NCBI RefSeq assembly: GCF_035046485.1
Contig: NC_085138.1
Coordinates: 361,773,238-361,837,237, forward strand
Reading direction: 5' to 3'
DNA from: Aedes albopictus
Taxonomy: Eukaryota; Arthropoda; Insecta; Diptera; Culicidae
DNA length: 64,000 nucleotides
Positions 58,528 to 64,000 of this stretch are shown here, piece after piece; the stretch's first letter is position 1, and every line of letters starts with the position of its first letter. The notes under the pieces are model-generated. The model worked only from the letters and a program-made list of their open reading frames with translations, was not told where the DNA came from and searched no databases. The translations under genes were made by a program, and so were the position numbers.

Positions 58528-60018
58528 AGTAATGACTTAACTTTCTGGAAATCACTCAAGGGGGCGTTTCCCTCTTTCCAAATATTGAATTGAAAATAAA
58601 TAACACTAGTTTACAGCATTTTTGAACTCGGTTAGCTGATGATCATTTTTGGTGTAGAATCATGCCCTGAGTTCGAAAACGCGAAGGAAAAAAATTACAG
58701 TAGAGCGGAAATTTTTTCGACTTTCCATACAAGGTTGATGATTTGAAATCGATTTTTGTTCTATTTTTAAGCAACGTCGCTCACTTCACACATCTCATTC
58801 TCCGTAATCAATGCTCCGATTGAGCTGAAAATTTTACTGTAACTCGCCTACATGTGATATGTCAAATAAACGTCGAGAGAGAATTTTTAAGTTGGTTTTT
58901 TCTTATTGAAAAAAATACATTTCTTCAAAAAATTTTGAGAATTTTGCTAAAATTTAAGAAGATCGTCCCTAAAACTCGCCAATATCTTGAATTTCATCAA
59001 TCTGACGCAAAACCTGTATTCAGATGATCGGATGGTATTGTATTCAGTTTTTAATTTATGAAAAAAGATTTAAAATTGGTTGAGCAAAGCGCAATATATT
59101 TGAATTTTAGTAAATTATATATTTTGAAAAGTTGCAAAACTCGATATTGAGCTAAAACTCAAAAACTGTTCTACTTAAAAAATTTTGAAGGTCGGTTTCG
59201 AAATCAGCACTAAAATGTGCTTCAAAAATTTTGGTCGTTGACAGAAGTTCACGACTTTCGTTTTATTTTGTAAACTTGTGTAATCAGAATGACTTAACTT
59301 TCGCATTGGTTTATTTTGTAACTAAAAGTTGCATAACGAAAAATAATTGTGTAACTTTTTTTTGTTTAGAGAGACTTTACCGTTCTCGGCATTCGTCTCT
59401 TAAGTTGTGTAACTTTTATTACGTAACTCATTGGAGTTGCATTATAAACATTATGTTGCGATTTTGGGTTCATTATTCCCACTGTGACTGAGAGAAGCAG
59501 TCTCAAGTGTAGGTAGAAAACTTATGGTGTTGTGATCTGAGAGCACATGCACTTCTAAAGATTGAGTGGAATGATTTACTTTCAACATTGCTTCCTCACG
59601 CGCAGGCGGTTTGCATTTGAGTAGAGAGGCACAGCAAATAGAAATGGACGCGCCAATAATGCGAAAATATCAACAGGAGAAAGTGTTCGCATGATGAGTT
59701 TATTAGCTATAGCCGGGCGAAAACGACCGTGAACCTGCACTTGATCGCGAATAATCCAAGCGAGAAACTACTGCTTGTCGTTCTCGTTCTGGTTGTTGTG
59801 AGTTCTAAGGCGGTACGACAGGGTTTCCGTAAACAGTCTTCATCGTATTCCTAGAAGTGATTAAGTGTCCAAAATGTGTGATATATTTTGATTGACAGTT
59901 CATTATTCCTTAAGAATTTTGACCTTAAAAATAAATTGAAAATAGGAAGTATGAATTTTAATTCAAAAGAGAGAAGTAAACTCCACCTGGTAGTAGTAAG
60001 ATAGAACCTGTATAATAA
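58528..60018. other. Intron 4 sequence, one repeat fragment
   Basis: AT-rich to 59500, with a fragment of the GTTGCATTATG family near 59320-59465, then moderate GC. No gene supported. Confidence 0.4.
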
Positions 60019-60415
60019 TAGAAGATGTAGAAGATAGAAGATAGAAGATAGAAGATAGAAGATAGAAGATAGAAGATAGAAGATAGAAGATAGAAGATAG
60101 AAGATAGAAGATAGAAGATAGAAGATAGAAGATAGAAGATAGAAGATAGAAGATAGAAGATAGAAGATAGAAGATAGAAGATAGAAGATAGAAGATAGAA
60201 GATAGAAGATAGAAGATAGAAGATAGAAGATAGAAGATAGAAGATAGAAGATAGAAGATAGAAGATAGAAGATAGAAGATAGAAGATGGAAGATGGAAGA
60301 TGGAAGATGGAAGATGGAAGATAGAAGATAGAAGATAGATGATAGAAGATAGAAGATAGAAGCTTGAAGATAGAAGATAAAAGATAGAAGATAGAAGATA
60401 GAAGATAGAAGATAA
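60019..60415. repeat. (GAAGATA)n heptamer microsatellite
   Basis: About 55 nearly perfect copies of GAAGATA, with a few GAAGATG variants near 60285-60320. Because seven is not a multiple of three, the complementary strand encodes a repeating YLLSSIF-type heptapeptide in every frame, which explains the 198-residue frame there. It lies in intron 4. Confidence 0.95.
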
Positions 60416-60735
60416 ATTCTATGAAGTTGAAGTTGACTTGCGTTCAAAAATAGCGTCCCAAATTTAAAACGACTACGACAGTATCAATCAGCTGGTCAAC
60501 TGGTACTTCTCCAAAACCAGGCCAAGGCCATCTGTTCCACTTTAGCGTTTCCCCGAAAACTGACGCATCTTCAATCATCTTGCTGCCTGTCGTGTCGTGG
60601 GCGATAAGTTCGTAAATCACACCAAACTGCTTCTTTCCTGTATTGAAGTGGGTATGTTCACTTGCACTAAAACGGGAATGGTAAGTTGAACAGAGGGGAT
60701 ATGGTGAAAAAATACATTTGTAGTGTACAACTTAA

Positions 60736-60851
60736 CCCTAAAAGGGATACCTTCATGGCCTCAGTTTCGTCACCACGCTGAGTGTGTTCCATCAAAGACG
60801 AGCTCTGAAAGGCGCCTGGGGTCCAATGGACCCCAGGTATCCCTTTTAGGG
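60736..60851. mobile_element. 116-bp TTAA-flanked MITE
   Basis: TTAA at 60732-60735 and 60852-60855; perfect inverted ends CCCTAAAAGGGATACC. A further hairpin CTGGGGTCC...GGACCCCAG lies next to the right end. Fits a piggyBac-mobilised MITE. It is 300 bp upstream of exon 5. Confidence 0.85.
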
Positions 60852-61148
60852 TTAATTACACTTTGAAGATACTAAGAAGCCTATCTCATTTCCTGAAATG
60901 ATCCCTCTCTCCGTAACGCAATTTCAATATCTTAACAAGGATGCATTCTGTAACACCACCCCCTACAATTCTGTTAAGGTGCCACTTAGGCCCAGAGTTC
61001 TATACTGGTCGTCATCATTCACCATATTGATAAATTGGTCTTGACAGCAACGAAACGGCCGCCCGGCAATTGTCCGCCTGGCGCAATTTGATTAATCAAA
61101 GTTCGTTTCCCTTTTTCTCTTTCTATTTTGTTCTCCGACTTTTTCCAG

Positions 61149-62228
61149 GTCTTGTTGGCTGAAATTGCCGAACCACATCTTCGCGGTCTGCTCATTGGAG
61201 TGCCATTCGTGTCGTATTCGTTGGGCATTCTGCTGGTCTACGCATTGGGTAGCTTCCTGCACTGGAGAGAGGTGGCTTGGGCTGGTACAGTGCTGCCAGC
61301 GCTGTCCTTTCTCGCCATAGCAATGATGCCGGAAACGCCGGTGTATTTGGCGCGAAACAATCAACTGCAAAAGGCGGCGAAAGCGTTGCACTGGCTCCGC
61401 GGATGCCCGATACAGGCCAAACGGGAACTGGTCCGGTTGATCATCCGGTTCCGCAATGAGACGCTGGAAGGCAACAACGGTGGCATCTGGAAATCGCTGT
61501 CGGAGATTGCGCTAATCAAACCGTTGGTGATCATAAACGGCTTCCACGTGCTGCAGATCCTATCCGGGACTTACCTGGTGGTGTTCTACGCGGTTGACAT
61601 CATCTCGGACATGGGAGGCAGCGACATCAATACGATGCAGGCAGCGGTCCTAACGGCCGTGGTTCGACTGGTGTTCACCTGTCTGTACTGTTTCCTACTG
61701 TTGGCGATGCCTCGCCGGACGATGGTCATCGGCAGCGGAGTCGGTTCTGGGTTGAGCTGTTTGGCGATAGCTATCTTCATGTACGCACGGTTGGGCGCGT
61801 TGAAGACTTCGATGGACACCTACGTGATGGCGGTGTTCATCTTGATCTACATCGGGGCAAATACGGGGTTCATGACCATGCCGGGAATCATGATCGGGGA
61901 ACTGCTGCCGGCGAAGATCCGCGGACAGATAGCGGGCTATCTGTTCACCGTGTTCAACTTGATGCTGTTCGGAGTTGCCAAGGCATTTCCCTATATGAAA
62001 GAGGTGTTCAAAACTCAGGGACTGTTCCTAATATTTGGGGTAGCCTCTTTTGGGGCGTCACTTTTGGTGTATTTGATGCTACCGGAAACGAAAGGTAGGA
62101 CACTGCACGACATTGAGGACTACTTCCAGCAGCGAAATTGGTTCTGGGTGAACAGGAGGATAACTCGGGTAAAAGGGGAAATGGGGGTCGAAGAAGAGGG
62201 TACACCGTTGAAAGATGTCAAGAAATGA
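61149..62228 (+). CDS. Sugar transporter (Tret1-like), coding exon 5 of 5
   Basis: The exon encodes residues 252-610: helices 5-12 and the C-terminal tail. Family motifs seen are AEIAEPHLRG (255-264), PETP (312-315, end of helix 6) with KALHWLRG in the cytoplasmic loop as in Tret1, GELLPAKIRG (501-510, loop 10-11), and PETKGRTLHDIE (563-574). Sugar porters of this family move hexoses or trehalose by facilitated diffusion across the plasma membrane. Here the helix-7 QQxSGxN motif reads Q387-I-L-S-G-T-Y393, so the second Gln and the Asn that contact sugar in GLUT-type proteins are replaced, and the helix-10 PxPW block reads TMPG (494-497) without Trp. The substrate may therefore differ. The acceptor is TTTTTCCAG|GTC. 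Confidence 0.95.
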   Translation, partial: VLLAEIAEPHLRGLLIGVPFVSYSLGILLVYALGSFLHWREVAWAGTVLPALSFLAIAMMPETPVYLARNNQLQKAAKALHWLRGCPIQAKRELVRLIIRFRNETLEGNNGGIWKSLSEIALIKPLVIINGFHVLQILSGTYLVVFYAVDIISDMGGSDINTMQAAVLTAVVRLVFTCLYCFLLLAMPRRTMVIGSGVGSGLSCLAIAIFMYARLGALKTSMDTYVMAVFILIYIGANTGFMTMPGIMIGELLPAKIRGQIAGYLFTVFNLMLFGVAKAFPYMKEVFKTQGLFLIFGVASFGASLLVYLMLPETKGRTLHDIEDYFQQRNWFWVNRRITRVKGEMGVEEEGTPLKDVKK

Positions 62229-62343
62229 ATTGATATTGCTGAGTAAGGAAAATTGGATGCAAGTGTGATGCGTTTTGTACATTTTTGTAAATATCAATGT
62301 AGTGTTAGTTACAAGTCAGTGGTAAATTAAATTGGAAAGAATC

Positions 62344-62379
62344 AATAAATATTCAGTTTTATTCCAGTGTCATAATAAA
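62344..62379 (+). terminator. Poly(A) signals of the transporter gene
   Basis: AATAAA at 62344-62349 and again at 62374-62379, about 115-150 bp after the stop codon at 62226-62228. The 3' UTR would be short, and RTE sequence starts only 240 bp further on. Confidence 0.6.
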
Positions 62380-62394
62380 TATCCAAGAGTCTGG

Positions 62395-62590
62395 TATTGC
62401 AGAATAATTATTTATGTAATGACTTGCAAAAAGTTGATGTTTTCAGCACGAGTCTAAATGTACATGGCTTGCCGAGTTGGATGAATACGAAGAGTGCTGA
62501 AAAAATTGAGTTTTTCAACGAGTTCCATATAAAATCTTATGCAAAGATTTTTTCATTATACAACTCATTTAAACCAACAGAGTTGCGGTG
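62395..62590. repeat. Fragment of the GAGTTGCATAATG inverted-repeat family
   Basis: The blocks TTCAGCACGAGT, GCCGAGTTGGATGAATACGA, AGAGTGCTGAAAAAAT and TTTCATTATACAACTCATTT match internal parts of 57830-58527. Both termini are missing. Confidence 0.6.
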
Positions 62591-62615
62591 ATTTCAATCG
62601 CCGTACTTGCTACAC

Positions 62616-64000
62616 ATGGCCATACGTAGCACCTTTTTCCAACACAGCCTCCCTTATCGTTACACCTGGAGATCACCACAGCAGACGGATTCTCAAATCG
62701 ACCACGTTCTGATTGACGGACGGCACTTCTCCGACATTATCGACGTCAGGACCTATCGTGGCGCCAACATCGGCTCCGACCATTGTCTAGTGATGGTCAA
62801 ACTGCGCCCAAAACTCTCCGTCATCAACAATGTACGGTACCGGCGACCGCCACGGTACAACCTAGAGCGACTCAGCATACGCGCAGAATCTCGAAGCCGT
62901 GTTGCCAGACGAGGGCGAGCTCGATGAGGCCCCTCTAGAGGACTGCTGGAGTACAGTGAAAGCAACCATCAACGACGTAGCCGAGAGCACCATCGGGTAC
63001 GTGGAACGGAATCGACGGAACGAATGGTTCGACGAAGAGTGCAGAACGGTTTTGCAGGCGAAGAACGCAGCGAGGGCGGTAATGCTGCAGCAAGGGACTC
63101 GACAGAACGTGGAACGTTACAAACAGAAGCGGAAACAGCAGACCCGCCTCTTTCGGGAGAAAAAGCGCCGCCTGGAAGAAGCGAAGTGTGAAGAAATAGA
63201 ACTGCTGTGCCGTACCCAAGAAACACGGAAGTTCTATCAGAAGCTCAACGCATCCCGCAACGGCTTCGTGCCACGAGCCGAAATATGCAAGGATAAAGAT
63301 GGAGGCCCCTTGACGGACGGACGTGAGGTGATCGAAAGGTGGAAGCAGCACTTCGATCAGCACATGCACGGGGTGGAGAACGTAGGCACGGGAGCCCACG
63401 GCAACGGAGGAAACGACGACACAGTGCAGCGGAGGACGGAAATGAACCAACTACCACGCTGAGGGAAGTTAAGGATGCCATTCACCAGCTCAAAACCAAC
63501 AAAGCAGCTGGTAAGGATGGTATCGCAGCTGAACTCATCAAGATGGGCCCAGAAAAGTTGACCACCTGTCTGCATCGGCTGATAGTCAGGATCTGGGAAA
63601 CCGAACAGCTACCGGAAGAGTGGAAGGGGTAATCTGCCCCATTTACAAGAAAGGCGACCATTTGGAATGTGAGAACTTCAGGGCGATCACTATTTTGAAT
63701 GCTGCCTATAAAGTGCTATCCCAGATCATCTTCCGTCGTCTGTCACCTAAAACGAATGAGTTCGTGGGAAGTTATCAAGCCGGCATCATCGATGGCCGGT
63801 CGACAACGGACCAGATCTATACCGTACGGCAAATCCTCCAGAAATGCCGTGAATACCAGGTCCCAACGCATCACCTGTTCATCGACTTCAAAGCAGCATA
63901 CGACAGTATCGACCGCGCAGAGCTATGGAGAATCATGGACGAAAACGGCTTTCCTGGCAACGATGGACGGTGTGTAAAACTGCGCAAGGGTTTCGGGTGA
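62616..64000 (+). mobile_element. RTE-clade LINE, 5'-truncated copy 3, runs off the window
   Basis: Starts abruptly at ATGGCCATACGTAGCACC, equal to about 38087 in copy 2, and is colinear to the window end. It keeps the endonuclease GSDH but lacks several codons after ACCTAGAGCGACT near 62873, has a frame change near 63425, loses bases at GTGGAAGGGGTAATC near 63625, and lacks about 24 bp after TTTCCTGG near 63957. The remaining frames are 62607-62927, 62899-63462 and 63620-64000. It is dead. Confidence 0.85.

Noticed and set aside
59851..60447. 198-residue - strand frame with repeating YLLSSIF
   Set aside because: It is the translation of the GAAGATA heptamer microsatellite, which is open in every frame on that strand.

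Overview
The window looks like nuclear DNA of a culicine mosquito, most likely Aedes. The evidence is a Feilai-type tRNA-related SINE, several copies of one RTE-clade LINE, dense MITEs with typical mosquito termini, and a gene whose introns reach 29 kb because they are packed with repeats. This assignment rests on recognised repeat families and style, not on a database search.

One protein-coding gene can be assembled completely. It is on the + strand, in five coding exons: 12617-12675, 13158-13506, 21376-21511, 50519-50727 and 61149-62228. The exons join in frame with consensus splice sites into a 610-residue SLC2/sugar-porter family protein (facilitated trehalose transporter Tret1-like) with a long acidic N-terminal tail. 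A candidate promoter lies near 11.75 kb, an overlapping upstream ORF sits at the start codon, and poly(A) signals follow the stop. A possible first coding exon of a second gene, on the - strand, lies at 1722-1623; the rest of that gene would be left of the window.

Nearly everything else is mobile or repetitive DNA, often nested, and many insertions can be delimited to the base by target-site duplications (TSDs). There are four hAT-type elements with perfect 8-bp TSDs (25478-26258, 32744-35203, 41386-41802, 52331-54882), four TTAA-flanked inverted-repeat elements (23143-30140, 26513-26627, 45609-50444, 60736-60851), TA-flanked elements (4429-4624, 31856-32280, 36500-43200, 41025-42446), a TTA-flanked MITE inside an RTE copy (8800-8970), a Helitron-like element (18925-19222), several SINE fragments with TSDs, and three RTE copies (8679-10762, 37097-40475, 62616-64000 and beyond).

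The most unusual structure is a set of long terminal-inverted-repeat elements whose interior is not a transposase gene but long arrays of short or medium repeats. The 7.0-kb TTAA element at 23143-30140 is a foldback with opposed arrays of a 152-bp unit meeting at a perfect 31-bp hairpin. The 4.8-kb TTAA element at 45609-50444 has about 0.8-kb inverted repeats around a degenerate AATTCCTGGAGG-type minisatellite. The 2.55-kb hAT-type element at 52331-54882 is filled with the same minisatellite. That minisatellite and a second, TTTCAGGGG-type one occupy roughly a quarter of the window, switch orientation repeatedly, and create most of the spurious open reading frames.
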